From positions 1 through 64,000 of the forward strand of contig CAJXTI010000002.1 of NCBI GenBank assembly GCA_913061185.1: a stretch of DNA of 64,000 nucleotides, given 5' to 3'. The stretch comes from an uncultured Oceanobacter sp. GTDB taxonomy: Bacteria > Pseudomonadota > Gammaproteobacteria > Pseudomonadales > Oceanobacteraceae. Positions within the stretch are counted from its first letter, which is position 1, and each line of letters begins with the position of its first letter. Shown one piece after another: positions 47,196 to 56,198 of this stretch. The notes under the pieces were generated by a model that was not told the DNA's origin, made no database searches, and saw only the letters and a list, made by a program, of their open reading frames with translations. A program made the position numbers and the translations under genes.

Positions 47196-47459
47196 TTATT
47201 CATAATGACTCCAGAGCCGCAGCACCTTGATGGTCTTTTGGTCTTCAAGTACCTGATACACCAGCCGGTGCTGGATATTGATTCGGCGTGAATACGCACC
47301 AGCCAAATCACCAATCAGTTTTTCGTAGGGTGGTGGTTTGCGGTAAGGGTCTTCGGCGATCAGCGCCAAAAGTTGTTGCGCTTTGGCCTTGAGGCCGCTG
47401 GCGGCGAGTTTTTTGGCGTCTTTCTGGGCCTGTTTGGTGTACACCAGCGCCCAGTTCAC
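47196..47459 (-). CDS. yoeB: Txe/YoeB family toxin
   Basis: An 87-residue mRNA interferase. 'YTKQAQKDAKKLAASGL', 'NPY'-like 'DPYRKPPPYEKLIGDLAGAY' and 'SRRINIQHRLVYQV' with C-terminal 'LRLWSHYE' follow the YoeB/Txe pattern, the terminal H-Y being part of the active site. It overlaps the antitoxin gene by 4 bp. The family cuts ribosome-bound mRNA near start codons. Confidence 0.93.
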   Translation of the reverse strand: MNWALVYTKQAQKDAKKLAASGLKAKAQQLLALIAEDPYRKPPPYEKLIGDLAGAYSRRINIQHRLVYQVLEDQKTIKVLRLWSHYE

Positions 47460-47698
47460 CAGTCCAGTTCCTGATCACAGTCTTCGATATCGGTTGCCAG
47501 CCCTTCACGGATGGATTCGCGCATACCGGGCACCGACAGCAGGTACAGGGTTTCCTGAATGGCTGCCCAGTCTTCTTCCGACACCAGTACGGCGTTATGG
47601 CGTTTGCCGCTGATGACCACCGGCTGGTGGGATTCGGCGGTTTCATCGATCAGGCGATACAGTTTGCTGCGTGCTTCGGTTGCGGTTATGCCGTTCAT
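47456..47698 (-). CDS. yefM: YefM/Phd family antitoxin
   Basis: An 80-residue antitoxin with the Phd/YefM N-terminal DNA-binding fold ('TATEARSKLYRLIDETAESH', 'VVISGKRHNAVLVSEEDW') and an acidic C-terminus that would wrap the toxin. The ATG at 47698 has GAGG upstream; the GTG at 47701 is too near to it. It precedes the toxin gene, the normal order. Confidence 0.93.
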   Translation of the reverse strand: MNGITATEARSKLYRLIDETAESHQPVVISGKRHNAVLVSEEDWAAIQETLYLLSVPGMRESIREGLATDIEDCDQELDW

Positions 47699-47775
47699 CA
47701 CACACCTCGGGTTGTATAAATAAAAACCAGTGTACGCCCGAAAGTACGTACGTCAATGCGGACGGCTAGAGGGTT

Positions 47776-47796
47776 GTCGGACGTCGGACGTCGGAC
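47776..47796. repeat. Tandem repeat, 7 bp x 3, at the hsdS stop
   Basis: Three exact copies of GTCGGAC lie immediately after the hsdS stop codon on the minus strand. Confidence 0.9.
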
Positions 47797-47797
47797 G

Positions 47798-49090
47798 CTA
47801 GGTGTCGGGTGTAGTCGCTGGCTCCGGCAGCTTAAACCCGCGTACATCAATCTTGCCGGTGACGGCGGCGGTAATCAGCGTGGTACGGTATTCCTCAAGA
47901 CGGGTGATGGTGTCTGATGTTTTACTTTTTAATGTGTCCAACTTGCTTAACTCGGAATTGAGGTAGAGAACTATCTCCACTTGCTCCTCGTAGCCTGGAA
48001 TGCCAATTCTGAAATCTTTGATGAAGTCTTCTGGTACTCGCTTTTGGCCCCCTGCTCCATACATTTCAGAGGCTCCTATTTCTCTGAATGGATAGCTAAT
48101 AGAGAGATAGAAGAGCCACTCTGGATTGATTTCCTCCTCAGATCGCAGAACGTGTAGCTCGGTAGTTCCAAAGGCTACTTGGTTTGTAAGGCTTCTAGCT
48201 AGCGCTCCCTTACCGTTCTCAAAACAAGGAGTGATCTTCGCGACGACCACATCATCATCTTTAAAGTAGGTGTAACCTGCGTATACCTGCTCCAATATCT
48301 TTTCCTGGCCCAGTTTAATTCCACCGTATTCACCAACAGCTTCCATCGGTACGAATGAAACAACATCAGTATCTGACAGATCTCTTATTTCTGATTTAAC
48401 AGGGTTTGAGCGTATTACAAAACGCAAACGCTTCACTTCCCAGCCCTCGGGCACTTGCCCGAGCCATTCCACGCCGGAGTCTTTGAGTGCGGCATCCGGG
48501 TTGAGCCCTCGGGTGACGGCCTGGGTAATCAGGGCGATACGCTGTTCGTTCAGACGTTCGATCAGGGCCTGTTTTTGGGCAATCAGCTGATCCAGCTGGG
48601 CGGTTTTATAGTCCAGAAAACGGGCGATCTGGGTTTGTTCTGGGAGTGGGGGAAAGCAAAGAAAATAATTTGAAAGATCAAACTGGGTAATACTCGGTAA
48701 CGCAGTTTGTGTTGCGATTAATGAGTATTGAATAGTCGTTGCTTGATAATAAAAGTAACGGCCATTTGTGTCTGCATGAAGGTGGCTGTAGAACATGGTG
48801 TCTACCGTCCAAAACTTTTCGTGGATGTGTAGGGGCTTATCAATAGTTCCTTTTCTTCCAAATAATACGGATTCTCCGTCATACAGAAATTGGCTTGCTT
48901 TTGTAAAAGCACCACCTGAACCAAATACCGGGTAGCTTGATTCTCCGAATTCTGCCTCTACATTTTTATAGTCTTGACCATTCTGAATCGTAGCCAGGAA
49001 TTTGAGTTTTCTAACCTCCCAATGGCTGGGTATTGTTTTGAGCCATTTTACAGGAGTTTCTTGGTAGGACTGATAGCGGTCTTCTGTCAT
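47798..49090 (-). CDS. hsdS: Type I restriction enzyme, HsdS specificity subunit (first system)
   Basis: A 430-residue specificity subunit with two target-recognition domains (about 20-150 and 225-375) each followed by a conserved helical region ('PPLPEQTQIARFLDYKTAQL' near 150 and the 'LNSELSKLDTLKSK' helix near 385). The recognition sequence cannot be predicted. The ATG at 49090 overlaps the hsdM stop (TGATG) and has AGGAGG upstream. Confidence 0.93.
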   Translation of the reverse strand: MTEDRYQSYQETPVKWLKTIPSHWEVRKLKFLATIQNGQDYKNVEAEFGESSYPVFGSGGAFTKASQFLYDGESVLFGRKGTIDKPLHIHEKFWTVDTMFYSHLHADTNGRYFYYQATTIQYSLIATQTALPSITQFDLSNYFLCFPPLPEQTQIARFLDYKTAQLDQLIAQKQALIERLNEQRIALITQAVTRGLNPDAALKDSGVEWLGQVPEGWEVKRLRFVIRSNPVKSEIRDLSDTDVVSFVPMEAVGEYGGIKLGQEKILEQVYAGYTYFKDDDVVVAKITPCFENGKGALARSLTNQVAFGTTELHVLRSEEEINPEWLFYLSISYPFREIGASEMYGAGGQKRVPEDFIKDFRIGIPGYEEQVEIVLYLNSELSKLDTLKSKTSDTITRLEEYRTTLITAAVTGKIDVRGFKLPEPATTPDT

Positions 49091-50997
49091 CACACCACCT
49101 CCTTTAGCATCGCCAGTATCTGTCCTTCCAGATCCTTGATTTCCGCTTCAATCAATTCCAGTTCCCGTGGTGGCTGGTACTGGTAAAAGTGGCGGTTAAA
49201 GGGGATTTCGTAGCCGACCTTGAGCTTGTCGAAGTCGATCCAGGCGTCGGCGCGGTAGGGCAGCACTTCGGCGGCCAGATAGTTCTGGCAGTGCTCGCGT
49301 ACCTGTTTGATCAGGGCGGATTTATCCACAGTGCCCTTGTCCTGTTTCGGGTTTTCGTAGGCCAGTGGCAGTGGCAGATTTATCAGGCTGTTGGCGTTGT
49401 CACGCTGGCCATTGGCAAGCAGGCCGCCGGGGAAAGGCACGTTTTCGGTATCGCGCAGCTCCGGGTCGGGTTCCGGGTTGCCTTTACTGTCGGTACAGAT
49501 ATCCGCCAACGGGTCGCGTTCGGCCAGTATGCCGGGGGCCAGCAGGGCTTTTTGCAGGATGGTATCCCATTTGATACCGGCCAGCGCCAAGGCGGGTTTC
49601 AGAATTTTGATAAATGCCTGGCGGTTTTTAATCGGTTCCGCCTGGTTCGCAAATTCTGCTTTCTGCTGGTTCAGCGCATCAAGGATAGCCTGTTGCAGGC
49701 TTTTGCCCAGAGCTTCTTCGAGTGCAATCTGTTTTTTGTCCTTGCGCTTTTTCGAGCTGGCGAGGTCTGCAAACCATTTGCTGTTTTGTAGCCGTTGGAT
49801 GCGTTCGTCGTTGACGGTGAAGTTCAGCCGTAATGGCCGTTCGACGGTGATTTTGAAGTAGCCGAAGTCCTGGTTGTTAAAGGTTTTGCTGACGAAGATG
49901 GGTTGAGAAGCGTCGCGTCTCTTGTCTTTGGGGCTGTCGCTATTGGTGCGAATTTGCGCCAGTGTCAGCTGTTCGCTGTGGTCGGTCTTGGCGTTAAGGC
50001 CATTGCCGTAGAGTTCGGTAATCAGCCGGATATGGTCAGGTTCATTGCTGTTATCAGAGCTTGTGCCCCCTACTGAGCCAGTACCGAGTTTCTTGCGCTT
50101 GTCGCCGAGGCTTTTTTTCATTTTCCAGGCGAAGTCGGTGGCGTTGATCAGCTGGATCTTGCCCTTGCGTTCGGGGGCCTTGCGGTTGGTGACGATCCAG
50201 ATGTAGGTGTAAATGCCGGTGTTGTAAAACAGCTGGTCGGGCAGGCCAACAATGGCTTCGAGCATGTCGTTTTCGATGATCCAGCGGCGGATATTGCTTT
50301 CGCCACTACCGGCATCGCCGGTAAACAGCGGCGAGCCGTTAAAAATAACGGCGATACGGGCACCGCGTCCGTCGTCGATGGGGCGTAACTGCGAGGGGAT
50401 GGATTCTTTATATTGCTGTTCCGCTTTTTCATCGGCGCTCAGCGTGAGCTGTTGTTCGGCTTGCTGTTTAAGCCATGCGGCCAGTTCTGGCTGATGCTGT
50501 GGGCCGGGCTGTTCCATTTTGTCGATCATATGCAGCAAAAACAGCAGGGCACCGTCGTTGATGCGCGGCAGGCCGGGGCCAAAGCGGCCCTTGAAACCGA
50601 ATTTTTCGTACTCTTCGGTAACGGTGTCTTTTTCCGGTTTCCATTCCACACCAAACGGCGGGTTGGCAGCCATGTAGTGGAAGTATTTGTCCGGGTGGCC
50701 GTCGCCGTCGGTAAAGCCGTCCTTGCTGCGACCGGTGCCGAGGGTATCGCCGAAGACGACGTTGTCGGCTTCTTCGCCCTTGATCATCAAATCGGAGCCG
50801 CAGATGGCGTAGGACTCGGGGTTGTATTCCTGGCCAAACAGGCTGACGTCGGCCTTGTCGTTCTGGCGCAAAATGGTTCTTTCCGCTTCCGATAGTATGC
50901 CGCCGGTGCCGCAGGTCGGGTCGTACACCCGGATGACCTTGCGGCCCTGGTAGATGTCTTCTTCACCGGTAAACAGCAGGTTGACCATCAGCTGCAC
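49090..50997 (-). pseudogene. hsdM: Type I methyltransferase HsdM, 5' end removed by the mobile element
   Basis: The remaining 635-residue frame contains AdoMet motif I 'YDPTCGTGGILSEAE' near residue 25 and motif IV 'ANPPFGVEW' near 111, and a complete C-terminus. What precedes motif I in normal HsdM (the helical N-terminal domain and much of the start of the methyltransferase fold, over 100 residues) is missing. The frame stays open upstream through 'TEDDIVFTPREVVQLMV', an HsdM-like run, to about 51030, then enters repeat-rich DNA and meets a stop at 51106. No gene fragment for the lost part occurs elsewhere in the window. A GTG at 50997 is the first start but has no strong ribosome site. 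Confidence 0.85.
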
Positions 50998-51030
50998 GAC
51001 TTCGCGTGGGGTGAAAACAATGTCATCTTC

Positions 51031-51148
51031 AGTGTTCTGAAAAAGTGTTACATGGTGATTTGGCGGGGACTCTGGGGTAGTAACACTTTCGGTAGTGTTT
51101 CGAGCCTAAATCTTAGAATCGCTGTCCGAAAAGATCCTAGAGTGTTAC
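51031..51148. repeat. Cluster of AGTGTT(AC) motifs at the island's left end
   Basis: AGTGTT occurs directly at 51031, 51044, 51094 and 51141 and inverted (AACACT) at 51082. Two copies extend to AGTGTTAC (51044, 51141) and the inverted one to GTAACACT, so 51044-51051 and 51080-51087 form an inverted repeat. TTTGGCG at 51059 is inverted as CGCCAAA at 51148. The arrangement suits recombinase or accessory-protein binding sites at an element end. Confidence 0.7.
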
Positions 51149-51208
51149 GCCAAATGCGATCATGGAGACCGCAGAACTTAATCTCGACAGCAATGCTTTA
51201 TTTGGTTG

Positions 51209-51592
51209 TTACTTTATCTCACGCAAGCGGTTAAGAGCTTCAACATGCTCTTCAGCTAGTTGGTCGTACATCGAATAGACTTGTTGGATATGGGCAAGTA
51301 AGGCAGGAAAATCCACTGACTTCTCCTGTTCAAGCTTTTGATTCTTTCTTTTAACTGACGACAATTTGCTTTTAAGCTTCTCTAACTCCGCTATATCGCT
51401 ATCCCGTTTCAGTTGTTCAGTTTGCTTTGCTTGCTCATCTTTAATTATGCACTTTAAGTCTGGATAGCGGTTATAAATGATGGAATGGCTTAATCCAGCT
51501 CTGTCAGCAACTGATTTAATACTTACTTTTTTACCTTCGCTAACCAATTGATATAAGGCCTCTATTAAGGATTTTCTGGTATTCTCACTCAT
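51209..51592 (-). CDS. gmtX: GmtX-like small DNA-binding protein (Tn554 TnpC-like)
   Basis: A 127-residue protein with an N-terminal helix-turn-helix ('KVSIKSVADRAGLSHSIIYN') and a long C-terminal coiled coil (about 55-125, rich in Lys, Glu, Leu). It resembles TnpC of Tn554-type elements and the small GmtX protein of gamma-mobile-trio islands. It probably assists or directs the recombinases at the element ends. ATG overlaps the gmtZ stop (ATGA). Confidence 0.72.
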   Translation of the reverse strand: MSENTRKSLIEALYQLVSEGKKVSIKSVADRAGLSHSIIYNRYPDLKCIIKDEQAKQTEQLKRDSDIAELEKLKSKLSSVKRKNQKLEQEKSVDFPALLAHIQQVYSMYDQLAEEHVEALNRLREIK

Positions 51593-53589
51593 GCTTGATC
51601 AACCCCTCTTAACGGATCTAGCTGTTCAATAATAACCCTGGCAGCCTCTAGGTTACTCTGTAGAACCACATTAAAAGAATGCAACCTTTCCCGAACCCCA
51701 TCTGGAGCAGATTCAATCTTCTTGATTTTATCTTCACAGTTCAGCTGAATTGTTTTCCAGTAAGTTAAGTGCCTAGGAGTTGCAATATATCCGTCACAAT
51801 AAACACAATGGCTCGGATCAACTACATTCTTGACCTTACAATCCTTAGCTTTCGTACAATAACCGTGTCCAACTCCTCGCAAGTCGTTTGAGTTTTTCGA
51901 TATAAATTCCACCAGTTGATTTATATCTTTGAAATGTGGTTGAACATTTTCTTCAACTTGGTTTCCCAGCATTTCCTTTATTCGACTAGAGAACCGTGCA
52001 CCACCGTGCCCAGCAATATTTCCATCGAGTGAGGCCTCGACAATCTCATTCACCGTTAAGCTTGTAATATGTTCTGAAAACTCATCCGCTATATTTAGCA
52101 GCTCCCCGATAGACTCGAATCCGCGCTGGGCATAGACCAGAGTCATATTCTGCCATAAGTGCTTGTACTGATATCTAATGTCATCTAACTCGCCTAAGCG
52201 GTTTGCGATGATAAACCAGGCAAATGTGTGCCTGAACTGATGAGGGGTGAAATTAAAGTAATCACCTGCCTTGTATGGTTGATGTCGGTCTGAATTGTTT
52301 GGCGCAACTGATTTGTAATTACATCCAAGGCGATCAAGTTGCTCTATATCTGATGTATTGAGAGGGATCTTAAAGAAGTCACTAATATTGAAAGCGGCAG
52401 AGTTTGGTCGCTTGTTCATTCGATAGAATCCGCAGCCAGCAAGCGAATAGTTGACAGTAAAGAGATACTTATATTTTAGCCCTTGCTGCAATTCGTTTAG
52501 ATATTCATCCGAGATTTCAGATGATAGATACTCTATAATGGCAGTAGCTTTTTCATAAACCACTTCATTCAACATGGATATGAGAGTTAAGTATTTTGAA
52601 ACAATCTCTCCGCATACCCATTCTACTTTCTGCGAACCATCAGTTGTTTTTGTTAGCTCGGATAACAGCGAGTAGTGAAGTTCGCCAATATCACTCTCTC
52701 TAGTGACTAAGCAATCATTTGCAAGAGCTAGCGCTTCTCCATCTCTCATCCCTGTAAAAGCTAGAACTAAGATATTTACTAAGCCTCTTATTCTACCAAT
52801 CTTTGCTGTTACAGCTGCATCACCTCCGCCGCAGATGCTTCTATACCGCCCGTTTACAATTTTGTACTGACCTCTTTCTATTCTTCGTATCTCATCGGAT
52901 TGGCGTCGAATCCATTCGTCACGAATTTCATTGATCAAATCAAGTTCATAGATAACTTTTGAAATTAGTTTTTTTAGAACACCACAGGGAATAACCGGGT
53001 GTTTCTTCCTTCCGTTTATTTGATAAGCAGCCACGATTGGCGTGAACTTATCAGAAATCAAATTAAATGATTCCTTTCCAAGTAAGCCGTAGCATTTCAA
53101 CCATTTAGTAGCAGTGTTAATCGAAACGCACAAACTAGGCTTATTGTTAGCTCCAATGTAACCAATAACTTCAGCGCAGTAGTGTGATTTTTTTAAATTA
53201 TTAAGTTTATCGAGTTCAATCCAAGAATGAATTCGCTTTACGCAAAGAAATCTGGCAATAGTCATCAGACTTCTTGCCCCATTTATAATGGTACTCCATT
53301 TCAGAGGCGGCATACCTTCACCAATCCCTGACGTGTACAGTGCCAATATCAATATCTTGAATTCATACTCAAACTCGATGCTAAGTCCATTAAACGATAT
53401 ACCCAGTTTTTCACTTATCGGCTTCCATGTGGAATCTGAAACCCTTACCTCCCGAGAGTAACCGATACGATCAGAACCACTCCAGATGATTTCATCGCGC
53501 AAAGACAGCCAACGCTTTTCGCAATATGGTTTTAAATTGTATTCGCCATTACCACTAAGGCATTCGGAAAGTACGAAGGAAATACTCAT
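51589..53589 (-). CDS. gmtZ: GmtZ-like tyrosine recombinase/integrase with C-terminal zinc-finger-like region
   Basis: A 666-residue recombinase. Active-site marks are Arg282 in 'FTGMRDGEALAL', His450 and Arg453 in 'FTPHQFRHTFAW', His477 in 'YKHLWQN' and the likely nucleophile Tyr486 in 'TLVYAQRG'. A C-terminal Cys/His region follows: Cys578, Cys584, Cys595, Cys598 and His607 ('HCVYCDGYIATPRH'). Length and layout match TnpB of Tn554-like transposons and GmtZ. It overlaps both neighbours by 4 bp (ATGA). Confidence 0.8.
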   Translation of the reverse strand: MSISFVLSECLSGNGEYNLKPYCEKRWLSLRDEIIWSGSDRIGYSREVRVSDSTWKPISEKLGISFNGLSIEFEYEFKILILALYTSGIGEGMPPLKWSTIINGARSLMTIARFLCVKRIHSWIELDKLNNLKKSHYCAEVIGYIGANNKPSLCVSINTATKWLKCYGLLGKESFNLISDKFTPIVAAYQINGRKKHPVIPCGVLKKLISKVIYELDLINEIRDEWIRRQSDEIRRIERGQYKIVNGRYRSICGGGDAAVTAKIGRIRGLVNILVLAFTGMRDGEALALANDCLVTRESDIGELHYSLLSELTKTTDGSQKVEWVCGEIVSKYLTLISMLNEVVYEKATAIIEYLSSEISDEYLNELQQGLKYKYLFTVNYSLAGCGFYRMNKRPNSAAFNISDFFKIPLNTSDIEQLDRLGCNYKSVAPNNSDRHQPYKAGDYFNFTPHQFRHTFAWFIIANRLGELDDIRYQYKHLWQNMTLVYAQRGFESIGELLNIADEFSEHITSLTVNEIVEASLDGNIAGHGGARFSSRIKEMLGNQVEENVQPHFKDINQLVEFISKNSNDLRGVGHGYCTKAKDCKVKNVVDPSHCVYCDGYIATPRHLTYWKTIQLNCEDKIKKIESAPDGVRERLHSFNVVLQSNLEAARVIIEQLDPLRGVDQA

Positions 53590-56198
53590 ACAACACCTGC
53601 GATATCAGATATGGCATAGTTCCAGACTGGATGCAGCCCATTATTTTTAAACAATGTTCGCCCCTGGCTAACCTGACTAGAGTTTGTAATTTTTAGCCTG
53701 GATATGATTTCATCAACTCTTTCAGATAAGGCGCGATGAGCCTGCTTTTGCAGGCTAGCATCGGAAAAATGTGCGATAGTCCCCTGCATATCGCCCAAGA
53801 CATAATCTTTGAAAGACAGTAATTGCCACACATGATCGGCATCAGCTACAACCCTGTAGTGTTTACACCATATGCACGCCATAAAATCGCCACATCTGTC
53901 GATTTCATTAGAGCTTAAGATCCTATTTTGCTTTGCATAAACTTGCGCTTCTTTAGACCCTCTCTCTGCATTGCATCCTCCCACCGGGGTTAGTTGAGTA
54001 CCATATTCGTATTCAGTAACAATTTTGATCTCAGTCGATAGCTCCTTACCACTGAAATACTGCTCCATAATTTTGGCTGCATCACTAAGCGTCGCTTTTG
54101 AAGATGCTTCATTGACTCGTTGATAGTTTTTTATAAAGGTAGGGTATGTATGTTTAAAGGCATCTTTATATCTTCTGAAATCTTTTGAAAGCTGGCGATA
54201 GACCTCATTAGAACCAGTTTTTCTGAGCTTTGCGGAGTTATATTTTATCGAGCACCCAAGCCCCATAAGAATCGTGGCTATCCTGGCTACAATACCGTTG
54301 TAATTTATCGTCTTAAGCTGGTCTAGCTCTTCATAAATAAATAGGAACCTTGAATTATCATATCCAGCATACTTGTTCCTGGTAGATCTTGTTAAGGTAT
54401 CCCGTACCGTTAGTAAATCATGAATAGCGGATCGGGATGACTTATAGTCAAAGTTAAAATGGTCTGTCTGATAGCTTTTACGGGGCTTTTGAACAAGCAT
54501 TGTTATAGGTCGATTGCTTGTTGGTATGCCAACTTGCTGAATATCCGAACACTCGATTTGAGCTATTGAAGATGTATTCCAGCACGTCTTAATTTGTATT
54601 CTTGCAAAATACATTGCCAGCTTATCCTGCAATGGCCAGTCATTTTTTAAAATTCCTTTTTCTATATGAAACGCTAGCTCCCGTACTTCATCTAACGTAT
54701 ATGTATCGCAACTTTTCATTCTCGAAGCATGCACAGCATGCCTATTGCTAGTTATCCGATATGCGTTAATAAATTTTTGTCCAGTTATTCCGCAAAGCCA
54801 TCTGATAGCGGAAATATAACCTTCAGCTGTTCGTCTTGAGACGGATTTTGTAAGTACATCCGATTGTATTCTGGACAAAATATCAAGCTGAATATTACCG
54901 TCGTTAGCAGATAAAAAGCTCACTCCAAGCCCATTTACTGTATCTCGATCACAATACGCTGAAAATACTTTCATTAGTTTTGAGAAGCGGGCATGAAGGG
55001 TTTCAGCCCCATAATTTTTCTGACTAAGAAGTTCGGTCTCTTCTTGGTGAATGGATACAATATCCTCCCTAAGCTTTAAGCATATTTCGGATATAATGGA
55101 TATATCTAGGGTTCTGACTTTCCCGCTTTTATCGTTTTCAAAACATAATATGTCTTGAAATAATATTCGCTGATTAACCTTCATCCCTGAATGGTGCTCG
55201 TATAGATTTGCAACTGCCGTGGCTTCATTTTGCTTGTAGTACCGGAAAATATCTTTTAGTGGCCGATATCCTTCCAACGACAAAGCATCCAGCCCAGTTT
55301 CCGCAAACTTGCTTTTGAAATTATGATCCTTTTGGACAAACCTTAGAATTGTTCTTATAGAGCATGATAGCCGCCCTTTAAGCCCGCCCGAAACATGTCC
55401 AAACTCGCCTGAATAGTAGGCGTTTCCAGCGAGAGCTTTTATCTGCATCAATGCAGTTTTTGATGTAGCATGGAGTTCAGTGACATCCAGTCTCCTTCCG
55501 CCAATCAACAGCTTTTGTCTATAGAACAGATCAGGATATACAACCTCAATAAAAGCCCTTAGCTGTGATCTAACAGGCATAACCCTGTGCTTCTTAATAC
55601 CTGCCTCGATCAGACGCCCCTCATCGAGAGCGGATTCTAGAATCACTACAATATCAGAGCTCTCATCAGATGCTAACGCTTTAATGATGCTCACAACTTG
55701 TTGTACGACAGCTACTTTAGTGGCCTCAGATAAAGCGTCTGAGTCAACAAATTTCGTTATTGCGCTTCTTACTGAATTTCCAAGCAGCTCAGATTTAAGA
55801 TAGATATCTAATAAACCAACCAAGGAGCCATGAACCGCAACAAAGGTTGGTTTTCCTGTGTAGTTTTCTGGATGAGAAAGCCTATATAGGAAGTCCAATG
55901 ACCGAGTGAATGCAAAGGCCTTCTGCTTTTCCAAATTGCTAAATGCAGTGATTTCTAAACGAAGCCAATATTTTTGATCTCTGAGTGACTTCACTCCATG
56001 ATTTTGAAGATGATCAAGGTGATCAGCACTCACTTCAGGCCAGGCCTTTATTCCTTGTAAAAGGCCATTACGATAACCTTTCAATGTAACCTTGCTGGCC
56101 TTAATTGAGCCATTTTCGATTTTGTAGTGAAGCTCCATAAACTCCTGTTCTAACGCAGGAGATATATCGCAAAGCCTTTGTCTAGGATTGATCATCAT
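53586..56198 (-). CDS. VPA1269-like large protein, probably a degenerate tyrosine recombinase
   Basis: An 870-residue protein between gmtY and gmtZ, matching in size and position the VPA1269-type proteins of GMT islands. Parts look like a decayed recombinase: 'ARIQIKTCWNTSSIAQIECS' occupies the place of the box I T-G-x-R, with the Arg missing; 'AKLRKTGSNEVYRQL' may be the box II Arg; 'FKHTYPTFIKNYQRV' near 705 could be the final His and Tyr. Its C-terminus has Cys742, Cys769, Cys775, Cys778 and His789 ('CIWCKHYRVVADADH'), the same C-x2-C-x2-Y...H as GmtZ. It may hold DNA or the complex together without cutting. AAGGGGGG lies before the ATG. Confidence 0.65.
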   Translation of the reverse strand: MMINPRQRLCDISPALEQEFMELHYKIENGSIKASKVTLKGYRNGLLQGIKAWPEVSADHLDHLQNHGVKSLRDQKYWLRLEITAFSNLEKQKAFAFTRSLDFLYRLSHPENYTGKPTFVAVHGSLVGLLDIYLKSELLGNSVRSAITKFVDSDALSEATKVAVVQQVVSIIKALASDESSDIVVILESALDEGRLIEAGIKKHRVMPVRSQLRAFIEVVYPDLFYRQKLLIGGRRLDVTELHATSKTALMQIKALAGNAYYSGEFGHVSGGLKGRLSCSIRTILRFVQKDHNFKSKFAETGLDALSLEGYRPLKDIFRYYKQNEATAVANLYEHHSGMKVNQRILFQDILCFENDKSGKVRTLDISIISEICLKLREDIVSIHQEETELLSQKNYGAETLHARFSKLMKVFSAYCDRDTVNGLGVSFLSANDGNIQLDILSRIQSDVLTKSVSRRTAEGYISAIRWLCGITGQKFINAYRITSNRHAVHASRMKSCDTYTLDEVRELAFHIEKGILKNDWPLQDKLAMYFARIQIKTCWNTSSIAQIECSDIQQVGIPTSNRPITMLVQKPRKSYQTDHFNFDYKSSRSAIHDLLTVRDTLTRSTRNKYAGYDNSRFLFIYEELDQLKTINYNGIVARIATILMGLGCSIKYNSAKLRKTGSNEVYRQLSKDFRRYKDAFKHTYPTFIKNYQRVNEASSKATLSDAAKIMEQYFSGKELSTEIKIVTEYEYGTQLTPVGGCNAERGSKEAQVYAKQNRILSSNEIDRCGDFMACIWCKHYRVVADADHVWQLLSFKDYVLGDMQGTIAHFSDASLQKQAHRALSERVDEIISRLKITNSSQVSQGRTLFKNNGLHPVWNYAISDIAGVV

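Noticed and set aside
51044..51087. Inverted AGTGTTAC / GTAACACT as a rho-independent terminator of gmtX
   Set aside because: The arms are only 8 bp with 28 bases between them and no T-run follows; the repeated copies around it point to protein-binding sites.
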